Source: Clostridiales bacterium (lineage in GTDB: Bacteria > Bacillota > Clostridia > Oscillospirales > Oscillospiraceae). From it: a stretch of DNA of 39,811 nucleotides. Each line of letters starts with the position of its first letter. The first letter of the stretch is position 1. Of this stretch, positions 8,436-16,350 are shown piece by piece. The stretch spans positions 1-39,811 of the forward strand of contig JALEMS010000066.1 of the NCBI GenBank assembly GCA_022768185.1. The letters are read 5' to 3'. The translations under genes were made by a program, and so were the position numbers. The notes under the pieces were generated by a model. That model saw only the letters and a list, made by a program, of their open reading frames with translations. It was not told the origin of the DNA and searched no databases.

Positions 8436-10325
8436 TCAGGCGATGGAAAACTGCATGCTTTGTGCGATTGCGGCCTGCTCTGCAGACGTGAAGGCGCCCG
8501 GCTCGGTCAGCAGTTCGGCAAAATATGGCAGGACGGTCCAGTCGTAGGCCAGTACGCAGTCGGTTTCCTGCCAGTACGCTTCGGCGGCTGCGCCGTCATC
8601 GGTCAGTGTCTGACGGACATACTGCGCGGTGGCGGCGGCGCCAGTGTCCCATGCACGGCGCACGCGATAATCCGTATACCCGGTGTGATTTGCCAGCGCG
8701 ACAGAGGAGAAGACCGGCATGGGCAGCGCGCTTTCTCCGGTTTGGACGGCTTGCAGCACGGCGGCGTCTGTTGTGCCGAGCGGGTGCAGCCGCAGTGTGC
8801 CGAGCAGACGGCCGTTTTGCGTCAGCTGTACCGCCGGCAGACTGCCGCCGGTCTCCTGTGTGGCGAGCGTGCAGTCAAAGGGCAGCGTGAAGGTCAGATA
8901 TGCCTGCTGTCCGTCCTGCAGCGTACAGCGGAGCGCGGCGTGCCGGCTCTCTTGCTCGAGCTGCAGTGCCGGCGGTACGAAGCCGACGGGAATATCGTAA
9001 CGGAACGGCGCAGTCAGCTCAATGTAGTCTGCTGCGTACTGCTGATAGCAGCCTTCCTCAAGCTCCGTCATGAACGCCACGCGCAGCATGACGCCGAGCA
9101 GCGTGCCCTGTGAGAGGTCAAGCGTGCCGCAGTAGGCTGTGCCGCCTGCCCAGTCTGTGGCCCGGTCCAGCAGGCGCTGCGAGGCGTACACACCCGGGGA
9201 CTGGGAAAATTCGGCGTTGAGCGTAATGGTCAGGCAGGTTTTGCCGTCGGTGCTGACGGGGAGCTGCGAAGGCAGAAAGAAGCGGACGGTGTTGTCGCTG
9301 CCGATCGTCAAAGTGGACAGCGTTTGTGCAATGCAGGCGTTGGCAGACTCCGGCGTGAGCAGGGGCGTCTGCCGGGTGGAAGGGACTGACGACACATTGC
9401 GTGCCTGCGGGCCGAGCAGCAGGCATAGGGCCAACACGAGGCAGACGGCAGCTCCTCCCGTGACTGCCCAGCCGCCCGGCCGCTTTTGTCGGCAGAGGTT
9501 CTGCAGCCGGGCCTTTACGCTTCCCACGCCAAAGCAAAGCGTTGGGCCGGCGGAGGCGCGGGCGACAGCGGACAGGCGCAGCAGAACGGCGGCGTAATCT
9601 GCGCGGCTGCGCTCGCCGAGCTGCCGGACGGCGGTCTCATCGCAGCACATTTCCATATCCTGTACGGCGAGAGAAAAGCCCAGCCATACCAAGGGATTGA
9701 ACCAGTGCAGGTACAGGGCAAGGCAGGCCAGCGGTTTCCATACGTGGTCGCCGTGGCGAATGTGGGCCTGTTCATGGGCGAGAACACAGGCCTGCTCGTG
9801 TGTGCAGAGCGCGGCGGGCAGATAGATTCGCGGGTGGAGCAGCCCCAGAACAAACGGCGTGTCGATGTGATCAGACAGGAAAATGTTGTCCCGCAGGTGG
9901 CAGACGTCCGCCAGATGCCTGCGCAGCCGCAGGAGGGAGGCCAGACTGCCGAGGGCCAGAAGCACGGCTCCGGACAGCCAAACGTAAGCGCCGGCTCGCA
10001 GCAGTGTGACGCGGCGGACAGCAGTGTCCGGCTCCGGCTCCGGCGCTTCGGACGTCTGAACCTCCGGCGCGGCGCCGGCCTGTGGCGCGGCGTGTGCCGT
10101 ATACGGTACTGCCGCTGCAGGGGAGGGCGTGTGTACCGGCGTCAGCCCTGCCGGGAGCGGGATTGAGAACGGGCACAGCAGCCGCAGCAGTACGGCGGCC
10201 CACAGCGCACAGGAAAACGCCTTCGGCGCGCGGCGCAGCGGCAGACGCAGTGCCAGCACGGCTGCAATGCCGAGGGACGCGCCCGCCGTCATGGTGAGCA
10301 GGCGCACGAACGTTGTCTCAATCAT
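8436..10325 (-). CDS. M56 family (BlaR1/MecR1-like) membrane metalloprotease sensor
   Basis: A 629-residue membrane zinc protease of the M56 family. The zinc motif HEQAH is at residues 184-188, followed by IRHGDH. Membrane spans lie near residues 5-30, 36-55, 112-132 and 285-304. The following 320 residues should be outside the cell. This region lacks a recognisable STxK penicillin-binding motif, so the signal may not be a beta-lactam. In this family ligand binding outside activates the protease, which relieves repression by the BlaI-type partner. The start overlaps the end of the repressor gene by eight bases, so the two form one operon. Confidence 0.88.
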   Translation of the reverse strand: MIETTFVRLLTMTAGASLGIAAVLALRLPLRRAPKAFSCALWAAVLLRLLCPFSIPLPAGLTPVHTPSPAAAVPYTAHAAPQAGAAPEVQTSEAPEPEPDTAVRRVTLLRAGAYVWLSGAVLLALGSLASLLRLRRHLADVCHLRDNIFLSDHIDTPFVLGLLHPRIYLPAALCTHEQACVLAHEQAHIRHGDHVWKPLACLALYLHWFNPLVWLGFSLAVQDMEMCCDETAVRQLGERSRADYAAVLLRLSAVARASAGPTLCFGVGSVKARLQNLCRQKRPGGWAVTGGAAVCLVLALCLLLGPQARNVSSVPSTRQTPLLTPESANACIAQTLSTLTIGSDNTVRFFLPSQLPVSTDGKTCLTITLNAEFSQSPGVYASQRLLDRATDWAGGTAYCGTLDLSQGTLLGVMLRVAFMTELEEGCYQQYAADYIELTAPFRYDIPVGFVPPALQLEQESRHAALRCTLQDGQQAYLTFTLPFDCTLATQETGGSLPAVQLTQNGRLLGTLRLHPLGTTDAAVLQAVQTGESALPMPVFSSVALANHTGYTDYRVRRAWDTGAAATAQYVRQTLTDDGAAAEAYWQETDCVLAYDWTVLPYFAELLTEPGAFTSAEQAAIAQSMQFSIA

Positions 10326-10686
10326 CGAGCCGCCTCATTTCCTCAATCAGCTGCTGCAGCTCGTCCAGTTCTGTGGCCGAAAGCCTTCTGCGTGAGCTGA
10401 AGGCTGCAACAAAGGCGGGCAGTGAGCCGTCAAAGGTTTCGTCGACGAACTGCTGGCTCTGCATGGCGTAAAATGCTGCGCGTGGAATGCACGCGCGTAC
10501 GGTACCGCCCTCGTTTTCGAACAATCCGCGGTTGCACAGCCGCTTGAGCACGGTGTATACGGTGGATTTTTTCCAGCCCAGCGCCTGGCCGGCCAGCTGC
10601 ACCAGCTGTCCGGAGGACAGAGGCTCGTTTTCCCAGATAAGATCTGCAAAGCGAGCTTCCACGCTCCCAAGCTTTTTCTCTCGCAT
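10318..10686 (-). CDS. BlaI/MecI/CopY family transcriptional repressor
   Basis: A 122-residue winged-helix repressor. The DNA-binding part is SSGQLVQLAGQALGWKKSTVYTVLKRLCNRGL, given here only as its location, residues about 22-53; the C-terminal helices should dimerise. ATG 10686 follows AGGGAGGT by seven bases. Two inverted repeats at 10711-10757 lie immediately upstream and probably bind it, giving autoregulation. Its partner is the M56 protease, whose activation would inactivate it. No beta-lactamase or penicillin-binding protein gene is adjacent, so the regulated target beyond its own operon is unknown. Confidence 0.92.
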   Translation of the reverse strand: MREKKLGSVEARFADLIWENEPLSSGQLVQLAGQALGWKKSTVYTVLKRLCNRGLFENEGGTVRACIPRAAFYAMQSQQFVDETFDGSLPAFVAAFSSRRRLSATELDELQQLIEEMRRLDD

Positions 10687-10710
10687 TGGCGTACCTCCCT
10701 GCTTCAGATG

Positions 10711-10765
10711 GTCTACAAACAGTAGACCCGCATTCAGTCTACAATACATAGACTGAATTTGTCAA
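10711..10765 (-). promoter_or_regulatory. Promoter with two operator dyads for the repressor-protease operon
   Basis: Two inverted repeats precede the repressor: GTCTAC/GTAGAC with a 5-base spacer (10711-10727), and TTCAGTCTA/TAGACTGAA with a 7-base spacer (10733-10741/10749-10757). They share the core GTCTA. A minus-strand TTGACA (10760-10765) abuts the second dyad. A weak -10, TAGACT, would lie inside the dyad. The arrangement fits BlaI-type repression. Confidence 0.75.
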
Positions 10766-10866
10766 GGGTGGGAATCATTGCTGCACTGAAGTGGCTGGAA
10801 TGTTCGACAAAGAAGCCCACCAACGGCGGAAACGGTGACGCTGCCGACGATTTGGGGCGCCTGCAC

Positions 10867-10895
10867 TTGACGGGAGGACCGCTTTGTAATATACT
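10867..10895 (+). promoter_or_regulatory. Promoter of the Wzy-like gene
   Basis: TTGACG (10867-10872) and TATACT (10890-10895) with a 17-base spacer lie about 70 bases before the start codon. Confidence 0.8.
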
Positions 10896-10963
10896 CAGCC
10901 AATAAGGCGGTTTTTGCCGGTACCCGGGCGTACCCGGGAGAACTATGATTTTTGGAGCAGGTC

Positions 10964-12304
10964 ATGAAAGAAAAACCCCGCTTTTTGCGTTCACTGGAGC
11001 ATTTTTTTTGGGTATTTCTGTTTATTAACCCATTTCTGGATATTCTCAACGGCGTTTACCTCAACCTGATTCAGCGCGTCGGTGTGCTGGATGTGGAAAA
11101 TGCTGTCATCGGCATTACGCCGACGCTGGTGCTGCGTATGCTGCTGCTGGTGGTGTTCGCCGTGTACGTGCTGTGCGGCAGGGATCGGCGCGACATCCTG
11201 ACGGCTGCGGGCATTGCTGCGGCGCTGGTGCTCTCGATGATCTCGGAATACCGATTCACCGGGAAGCTCGGTTATTTCGTTGATCTGCAGTATATGGCGC
11301 GCTTTGCCTTCAACATCGTGCTGTTTATGGTGTATTCCCGTGTGCTGGCCGGCCGGGGCTGGAGCAGGGAGGAGCTGCTGGCGCGGCTTGACCGGCTCAT
11401 CCGGTATACGCTGTTCGTGCTGACGGTCTCCATCCTTGTCAGCAGCGTGCTCGGCCTGGGCTACAGCACCTATGCAGACCGCCTGGGCTATCGCGGCTCC
11501 CGCGGCTTCTTCTATGCCGGCAACGACATCACGGCCATTCTGGTGCTGTTGCTTCCGGCGGCCATGGCAGGCTATATGCAGCGGTACCGGCAGCTGCGCG
11601 GCGTCTGGACGCATATCCGCTATATCGCCCCCGTCGCAACGACCGTCAACGCGCTGATGATGATTGGCTCAAAAACGGCCTTCCTGGCGCTGGCCGCCTG
11701 CGCGGCGGTGCTGCTGGTGTGTGCGGTGTGTCTGCTGCGCCGGCAGGGAAGCGGCCCGCTGCTCGGCTTTGCGTGGTGTGTGCTGGCAAGCGTGGTGCTG
11801 TTCGGGCTGCTGTTTCTGCTCAGCTCGGCAAACCTGCTCTCGCAGATCGCCGACTCCTTCCTGGCTACGTCCGATCTGGCCGAGAACGAGGGCGTTGGCA
11901 GCGCGCTGTTTTCCGGCCGTCAGGTTAAGCTGGCAAAGCAGCTGGCCGAGTTCAAAAGCGGCGGCGTGCTGGTCTGGCTGTTCGGCATGGGTCGCGGCAG
12001 TCAGGAATTCATCGTCGAGATGGATGTCTGTGAGGTGCTGCTGTATTACGGCGTGTTTGGCCTGGTCACGATGCTGTGGCTGTATCTGCGCGTCGGCATT
12101 GCGTTTGTGCGCGATGCGTTCCGGAAATTTGATCTGCTGCCGGCCGCGCTGCTGCTGTCGGTTGGATTGGTCACCGGCTATATGATTCTGGCGGGACATA
12201 TTCTGTTTTCCGTTACCAGCGGCTTTTATTATGTATTTATGTTTCTCTATGGGAGAGCGGTCTTCTCCGACGACCCGAAGGGGATTCTGCTATGGAAAGG
12301 ATGA
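10964..12304 (+). CDS. O-antigen ligase/Wzy-like polytopic membrane protein
   Basis: A 446-residue protein made almost wholly of membrane helices, about 11-12 by eye. Its topology resembles the O-antigen ligase/polymerase superfamily, including a longer outside loop near residues 300-345 with GVGSALFSGRQ and WLFGMGRGSQEF. It begins FLFINPFLDILNGVY, a form I associate with such proteins in Clostridia. Members polymerise or ligate surface polysaccharides; the substrate is unknown and no glycosyltransferase genes are adjacent. ATG 10964 follows GGAG. The stop overlaps a tiny frame by ATGA, and the ECF gene begins 10 bases later. Confidence 0.7.
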   Translation: MKEKPRFLRSLEHFFWVFLFINPFLDILNGVYLNLIQRVGVLDVENAVIGITPTLVLRMLLLVVFAVYVLCGRDRRDILTAAGIAAALVLSMISEYRFTGKLGYFVDLQYMARFAFNIVLFMVYSRVLAGRGWSREELLARLDRLIRYTLFVLTVSILVSSVLGLGYSTYADRLGYRGSRGFFYAGNDITAILVLLLPAAMAGYMQRYRQLRGVWTHIRYIAPVATTVNALMMIGSKTAFLALAACAAVLLVCAVCLLRRQGSGPLLGFAWCVLASVVLFGLLFLLSSANLLSQIADSFLATSDLAENEGVGSALFSGRQVKLAKQLAEFKSGGVLVWLFGMGRGSQEFIVEMDVCEVLLYYGVFGLVTMLWLYLRVGIAFVRDAFRKFDLLPAALLLSVGLVTGYMILAGHILFSVTSGFYYVFMFLYGRAVFSDDPKGILLWKG

Positions 12305-12313
12305 ATTCCTGCT

Positions 12314-12829
12314 ATGAAAAAGCAGTCTGAAAAAATCCGTATTCTTGTGCTGGCCGCCTTCTTCGCGGCGCTGACGTGTGTGACCACGCTGCTGCACATC
12401 CCAACCGTGCTGGGCGGCTATATCCACACGGGCGACGCCTTCATTCTGCTGGGCGCCTTCCTGCTCGGCCCCTGGTGGGGCGCCGCTGCGGCCGGTATCG
12501 GCAGCGTGCTGGCTGAGGTCTTTTCCGGCAGCCTCATTTATGCGCCGGGTACGCTGGTCATCAAGGCGCTGATGGCGCTGATTGCCGCGCTGATCCTGCG
12601 GCGGAGCAAGCACCCGATCGGCGCAGCCATTGTCGGCAGCGTGCTGGCAGAGCTGCTGATGGTGTTCGGCTATTTTCTGTACAACGGATGGGTGATCGGC
12701 TACGGGATTGCGGCAGCTGCCGCAATCCCGACCGACCTGATCCAGGCGGCCTTCGGCGCGGTCGTTTCGGTCGTGCTGTTCTCCGCCGTGCGCAGCCGCA
12801 CCGGTTCCCGGGCGTCCGGGAAGCAGTGA
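12314..12829 (+). CDS. ECF transporter S component
   Basis: A 171-residue membrane protein with five to six hydrophobic helices, resembling substrate-binding S components of energy-coupling-factor vitamin importers. Supporting features are the N-terminal AAFFAALTCVTTLL helix and the GGYIHTGDAFILLGAFLLGP loop typical of the riboflavin-type family. The vitamin is not identifiable from sequence. No EcfA or EcfT gene is nearby, so it would use a shared module encoded elsewhere. ATG 12314 follows GGAAAGG at a longish spacing of about 12. It is probably co-transcribed with the Wzy-like gene. Confidence 0.82.
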   Translation: MKKQSEKIRILVLAAFFAALTCVTTLLHIPTVLGGYIHTGDAFILLGAFLLGPWWGAAAAGIGSVLAEVFSGSLIYAPGTLVIKALMALIAALILRRSKHPIGAAIVGSVLAELLMVFGYFLYNGWVIGYGIAAAAAIPTDLIQAAFGAVVSVVLFSAVRSRTGSRASGKQ

Positions 12830-12856
12830 ACGGCATATGCCTTGAGCTGCTGAGTT

Positions 12857-12909
12857 TGCCCCGTTTTCCGTGTGGGAGTCCGCACGGCAGACGGGGCATC
12901 CTGTTTTTA
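12857..12909 (+). terminator. Terminator after the ECF gene
   Basis: TGCCCCGT (12857-12864) pairs with ACGGGGCA (12891-12898), with an inner CCGTGT/GCACGG stem. The sequence TCCTGTTTTTA follows. Confidence 0.75.
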
Positions 12910-12986
12910 TACCAGAAAGCGCTGTCTGATGCAGCGGCCGATTCGTCGCGCGCTGCGCGGACCGGAGCAGTCCGGGAGGCGGGCGC

Positions 12987-13018
12987 AAAAAACAGCGGCC
13001 ATCAAACGATGGCCGCTG
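12987..13018 (-). terminator. Terminator of the lipoprotein gene
   Basis: CAGCGGCCATC (12993-13003) and GATGGCCGCTG (13008-13018) form a perfect 11-base-pair stem. Read on the minus strand it is followed by TTTTTT. Confidence 0.93.
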
Positions 13019-13048
13019 CGGAGTTTGATGTACTGCGGGGAGCGGGAA

Positions 13049-13705
13049 TCAGGGCATGTAGCTGCGGGTGATGGCCGTGACCGTGCCGCCTTCGACGAGA
13101 ACCTGCGTGTTGTAGGGGACAAAATGGGCGTCTTCGTCGGAAATCTTCTGCACCTCGGTAATGGACAGCTGCTGATCCGGATTGTCCAGATCGGAGTTGT
13201 CGGTCAGTATGCAGTTCGGATCGACCGGCAGAGTGACGGAAGCCACCTCATGATAGTCCTTGATATCATCCATACCGATGATGTAGTAGGTGCCGCCGTC
13301 GCCCGGAGCCAGCCATACGCCGCCCGTTTCCAGACCGCCGTTGATGGTGATCAGGCCGTCGTCGCTCACTTCCCTGGAGGTGACGGTGATGTCCTTGCCG
13401 TTGACGACAAGGGTGTCGCCCTCTGCCAGGTTGGAGACGTCGACGCTGTCGAACAGTTCGTAGTCGTACACAGTGAGGTCCATGACGAGCTTTCCGTCTT
13501 CCTCGCGGATGCCGGAGGGCAGGAAGGATGCGGCGAGCGTTGCGTCGGTGGGATTGGACAGCCCCTCGTCGGCCGGCAGCGGCTCTACGCGCTTGGCCTC
13601 TGCCGGGGGGGTGTCGTCCTGTGGCTGCTGTGGCTGCGTGCCGCAAGCACTCAGTGCCAGCGCCAGCATGCACAGTGCAAGAGCAAGAGAACGTGCTTTC
13701 TTCAT
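13049..13705 (-). CDS. Predicted lipoprotein of unknown function
   Basis: A 218-residue exported protein. The signal peptide ends in lipobox LSAC with Cys21, followed by a Gln/Pro-rich linker to about residue 45. The remaining 170 residues are acidic and beta-rich by appearance. I see no enzymatic motif. The N-terminal half has repeated VNGKDITV-like strands, which may form a small beta sandwich. AAAGGAG lies before ATG 13705. A possible promoter (TTGTTT/17/TACCAT, 13822-13850 on the minus strand) would give a leader of about 110 bases. It is divergent from the VanX-like gene. Confidence 0.82.
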   Translation of the reverse strand: MKKARSLALALCMLALALSACGTQPQQPQDDTPPAEAKRVEPLPADEGLSNPTDATLAASFLPSGIREEDGKLVMDLTVYDYELFDSVDVSNLAEGDTLVVNGKDITVTSREVSDDGLITINGGLETGGVWLAPGDGGTYYIIGMDDIKDYHEVASVTLPVDPNCILTDNSDLDNPDQQLSITEVQKISDEDAHFVPYNTQVLVEGGTVTAITRSYMP

Positions 13706-13879
13706 TTTGATGAGCTCCTTTGTATGATATTTGCCGGATGCCGCCGCTCGGCGGCAGCTGCTCCGGTGTGTGAAGGATGCAGAACAGACGGGACAAGCTG
13801 TCCTGCCTGACCTGTGCTCCTATGGTAGCGATGAATTGTTGCGAAAACAAGTCGTTTTTGTGAATGATGGAGGAAAACT

Positions 13880-14656
13880 ATGAAAAAACGGTTAATTCTT
13901 TCTGCTCTGACGCTGACACTGCTGGCCGGAGTGCTTTGCGGCTGCGGACGGACGCAGCTGCAGCCGGCAGCCGCTGCGCCTGCGCAGCAGGAGACGGCAC
14001 AGGAGCCGCAGCAGAAGTCAGAGCCGTCTGCACCGGAGAATTTTGTGCTGCTGGCCGATGTTGTCCCCGATGCAATGGAGGAGATCCGTTATTATACGAC
14101 CTATAACTTTACGGGCATGCGCGTTGACGGCTATGAGGAGCCGTGCGCGCTGCTCACGCGCGAGGCTGCCGAGGCCCTGCGTGCCGTCAGCGATGAGGTC
14201 AAGGCACGGGGCTATCGCCTGAAGATCTACGACGCCTACCGGCCCCAGGCAGCGGTGCAGTGCTTCGTGCGCTGGGCGGAGGATCCCGGCGATACGGAGA
14301 TGAAGCCGTATTTTTATCCCGAGGTCGACAAGTCTCAGCTTTTTGCGCAGGGCTATATTGCCGGGCGATCCGGCCACAGCCGCGGCAGCACGGTGGATTT
14401 GACGTTGTTTGACGAGGCGACCGGCAAGGAGCTGGACATGGGCGGTACATTCGACTATTTCGGCGCGCGCTCCCATTCGGATTTTACAGACGGCCTGACC
14501 GGGGAGCAGCAGGCAAACCGCCTGCTGCTGCGTGAGGTGATGGTGCGTCACGGCTTCCGCCCGCTGGACACGGAATGGTGGCACTTTATGCTGGAGGACG
14601 AGCCGTATCCTGACACCTATTTTGATTTCCCGGTGTCCTTCGATTCCGTGGCATGA
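13880..14656 (+). CDS. Lipid-anchored VanX-like D-alanyl-D-alanine dipeptidase
   Basis: An M15D family zinc peptidase, 258 residues. Unlike cytoplasmic VanX it has a signal peptide and lipobox LCGC with Cys22, then a Gln/Pro/Ala-rich linker. Catalytic features are present: YDAYRP with the conserved arginine, zinc motif SGHSRGSTVDLTL carrying His and Asp, and the EWWHF end motif with the catalytic Glu and third zinc His. It should cleave D-Ala-D-Ala or related wall peptides outside the membrane. GGAGG precedes ATG 13880. No vanH, vanA or vanRS lies nearby, so wall turnover is more likely than glycopeptide resistance. Confidence 0.88.
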   Translation: MKKRLILSALTLTLLAGVLCGCGRTQLQPAAAAPAQQETAQEPQQKSEPSAPENFVLLADVVPDAMEEIRYYTTYNFTGMRVDGYEEPCALLTREAAEALRAVSDEVKARGYRLKIYDAYRPQAAVQCFVRWAEDPGDTEMKPYFYPEVDKSQLFAQGYIAGRSGHSRGSTVDLTLFDEATGKELDMGGTFDYFGARSHSDFTDGLTGEQQANRLLLREVMVRHGFRPLDTEWWHFMLEDEPYPDTYFDFPVSFDSVA

Positions 14657-14668
14657 CCTGCGCGGAGC

Positions 14669-14716
14669 AAAAAAACAGGCGGCCGGAGCGCGCTGTGCGA
14701 TCGCTCCGGCCACCTG
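14669..14716. terminator. Bidirectional terminator
   Basis: A 15-base stem with one mismatch (14676-14690 with 14702-14716) separates convergent genes. On the minus strand it is followed by GTTTTTTTGC, so it mainly ends the DUF4317 transcript. Confidence 0.85.
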
Positions 14717-14733
14717 TGCGTTTCCCGCTGCAT

Positions 14734-15876
14734 TTACGGATGCAGCGGGATGGTGACGTCGACGCCATTGATGGAGACGCCGGCATCTGCGGGAATGAGA
14801 ATGTACTTGCGCCCGTTGATGACGCGCGCTTCGATCAGACTGCTGTTTTCCGGTGCGACGTGGAGCTTGGCCTCCTGCGTTGTCACCTCAAACTTGTTGC
14901 GTTCAATGAGATTATCGGGGTTGAGCGCGGCAGCGGGGCCATACTGCCTTTCACATTCGGCACGGAAGGCGTCCGCCTTTTCTGCCGGCACGCCGTTGTC
15001 CGTGAGAATACGGGCCACCTCGCCGACCGACAGCGTCAGCGGCTCGGGGTCTTTGCTTTCCCGGTGCGCCTCGATGCGGGTACGCAGCTGCTCGTGGACG
15101 GATTGAATCACGTCGTAGCTGCAGTCCTTCTCCAGCGTCTGGCGCAGCGCGCCATCGAAGATTTCCTTCTGCTCGGCGGCGGACATGGGCGGTTCGACGC
15201 AAAACAGCGGAGCGATGACCTCCTGATGCAGGCAGGCTGCATTTTTGGTGTAAAACAGGGCGTTGTAGATGTTGGCGGTGCGGTCGTCGAAGGCGGGAAA
15301 GAGAAAGCCAAGCTCCGGCGCGGCGGCCGTCTGTCCGGCCGGGGCCTGGTGAAATTCGTTATCCCCGGCGCAGTAGCTCAGCGCGGGCGAGGGCGTTTTT
15401 ACCGGGCAGACGCTGCAAACGATATACTGAAATACCTCGTCGGCGTTTTCGCGCTGCAGACGGCCGTCCTTCCCGCGGTGCGGCACGTCGTAGGCGTCGG
15501 CCGCCAGCAGGATGAGATAGCTGCTCCCACCCAGGTCAATGGCGTTGATGATCTTCTGACAGAGTGTCTCACGTGCGGCGCGGTCCTGCAGGGCGGTGCG
15601 GCGGAGCGTCTGAAGCAGGCGGTGCTCGTCGCTGTCGGCCACCTGCTGCGAGGAAAAGACAATGTCAATCAGATTCTTGCCCAGCGTGCCGGAGAGCGAT
15701 TTCTTCAGCAGGCCAAGATACAGCTCCTGCTCCTCCTGCGGCATGAGGCCCAGCGGGGCGTCAATCCAGGAAATGATCTGCCGGCTGCCGCTGACGTAGC
15801 AGCCGTATATGCTGCGGATGCTGCTACGGTCCGGACGGAAGCGCCGGCGAAGCTCGTTGAGTTCCTTTTGATTCAT
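14734..15876 (-). CDS. DUF4317 family protein
   Basis: A 380-residue soluble protein that I recognise as DUF4317, a family common in gut Clostridia without known function. It begins MNQKELNELRRRFRPD and has YGCYVSG near residue 26, then an alpha/beta region, and ends in a basic-acidic C-terminal part with IPADAGVSINGVDV. There is no signal peptide or membrane helix. AGAAAGGA precedes ATG 15876. It has its own promoter and terminator, so it is monocistronic. Confidence 0.88.
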   Translation of the reverse strand: MNQKELNELRRRFRPDRSSIRSIYGCYVSGSRQIISWIDAPLGLMPQEEQELYLGLLKKSLSGTLGKNLIDIVFSSQQVADSDEHRLLQTLRRTALQDRAARETLCQKIINAIDLGGSSYLILLAADAYDVPHRGKDGRLQRENADEVFQYIVCSVCPVKTPSPALSYCAGDNEFHQAPAGQTAAAPELGFLFPAFDDRTANIYNALFYTKNAACLHQEVIAPLFCVEPPMSAAEQKEIFDGALRQTLEKDCSYDVIQSVHEQLRTRIEAHRESKDPEPLTLSVGEVARILTDNGVPAEKADAFRAECERQYGPAAALNPDNLIERNKFEVTTQEAKLHVAPENSSLIEARVINGRKYILIPADAGVSINGVDVTIPLHP

Positions 15877-15913
15877 AGTGTTCCTTTCTGCTGCGGCGAT
15901 CGGCAGCCGGAAC

Positions 15914-15942
15914 ATTTTAGCACGCTTCGCCCGGAACATCAA
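15914..15942 (-). promoter_or_regulatory. Promoter of the DUF4317 gene
   Basis: On the minus strand TTGATG (15937-15942) and TAAAAT (15914-15919) are 17 bases apart, with TGC ahead of the -10. Confidence 0.7.
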
Positions 15943-16058
15943 GAAGACAGGAGCAGATTTTCCGCCGCGGCATAGGATGGGATGAGACCGGCTGTTCCGT
16001 TCCGCCCCGGGAAATTGCCGAAACGATGGAAAAAATGGAGATTTTCCCGAAAACTCTA

Positions 16059-16087
16059 TTGACAAACCCCGGGGGCTGGGGTATGAT
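16059..16087 (+). promoter_or_regulatory. Promoter of the cysteine ABC transporter leader
   Basis: TTGACA (16059-16064) and TATGAT (16082-16087) have a 17-base spacer. The predicted start near 16094 leaves 38 bases before the leader peptide ATG. Confidence 0.9.
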
Positions 16088-16131
16088 TTCGTCAATAAAT
16101 TGATTGAAAGGCTCGGAAGGAGGCAGACATC

Positions 16132-16230
16132 ATGCTCAGGTACATCGCCCATGCCACGAAGTCCACCGCTTGTTGTCGTCACACGCTGTTCTCCCGGGCA
16201 TATCTTATGGCCAGGCGCTTCGGCATGTAA
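16132..16230 (+). CDS. Leader peptide with tandem cysteine codons
   Basis: A 32-codon frame begins at ATG 16132 behind a strong AAGGAGG at correct spacing and ends at TAA 16228. The peptide is basic and carries adjacent cysteine codons TGT TGT at positions 14 and 15 (16171-16176), followed by Arg-His. Nothing suggests a stable function. Its place between a strong promoter and a transcription terminator ahead of a cysteine-type importer is that of an attenuation leader peptide. Translation itself, not the product, would be the signal. It is too short for ordinary gene finders. Confidence 0.75.
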   Translation: MLRYIAHATKSTACCRHTLFSRAYLMARRFGM

Positions 16231-16313
16231 CGATTTGCGCCTGCACGCGGCGCGAAAAGCGGGCGCTTCATGATCTGCCATCTTGCCGGGAGTTTGTAGG
16301 CTCCCGGTTTTTT
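16191..16313 (+). promoter_or_regulatory. Transcription attenuator with alternative pairings
   Basis: The terminator is CCGGGAG (16286-16292) with CTCCCGG (16301-16307) followed by TTTTTT (16308-16313). The same CTCCCGG occurs at 16191-16197 inside the leader peptide frame, 15 bases after the Cys codons, and can pair with 16286-16292 as an antiterminator. CAGGCGC (16212-16218) pairs with GCGCCTG (16237-16243), bringing the halves together. A second copy of GGCGCTTC (16214-16221, 16262-16269) offers a competing pairing. A ribosome stalled at Cys14-15 would leave 16191 onward free. Confidence 0.75.
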
Positions 16314-16350
16314 GCGTTTCAGGAGGCGGGTAAGATCAATCGGAAAGACG

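Noticed and set aside
8436-10686. Beta-lactam resistance operon
   Set aside because: Repressor and protease are of that type, but there is no beta-lactamase and no penicillin-binding sensor motif.
13880-14656. Part of a vancomycin resistance cluster
   Set aside because: Only a VanX-like lipoprotein is present; no vanH, vanA ligase, vanR or vanS nearby.
14653-15975. Plus-strand frame of 440 codons
   Set aside because: It lies opposite the DUF4317 gene, has no family motif, and reflects the third-base GC bias of the real gene.
16100-16313. A T-box before the cysteine ABC operon
   Set aside because: No TGG-ACC T-box bulge or specifier-loop context; the leader frame and duplicated stems explain it better.
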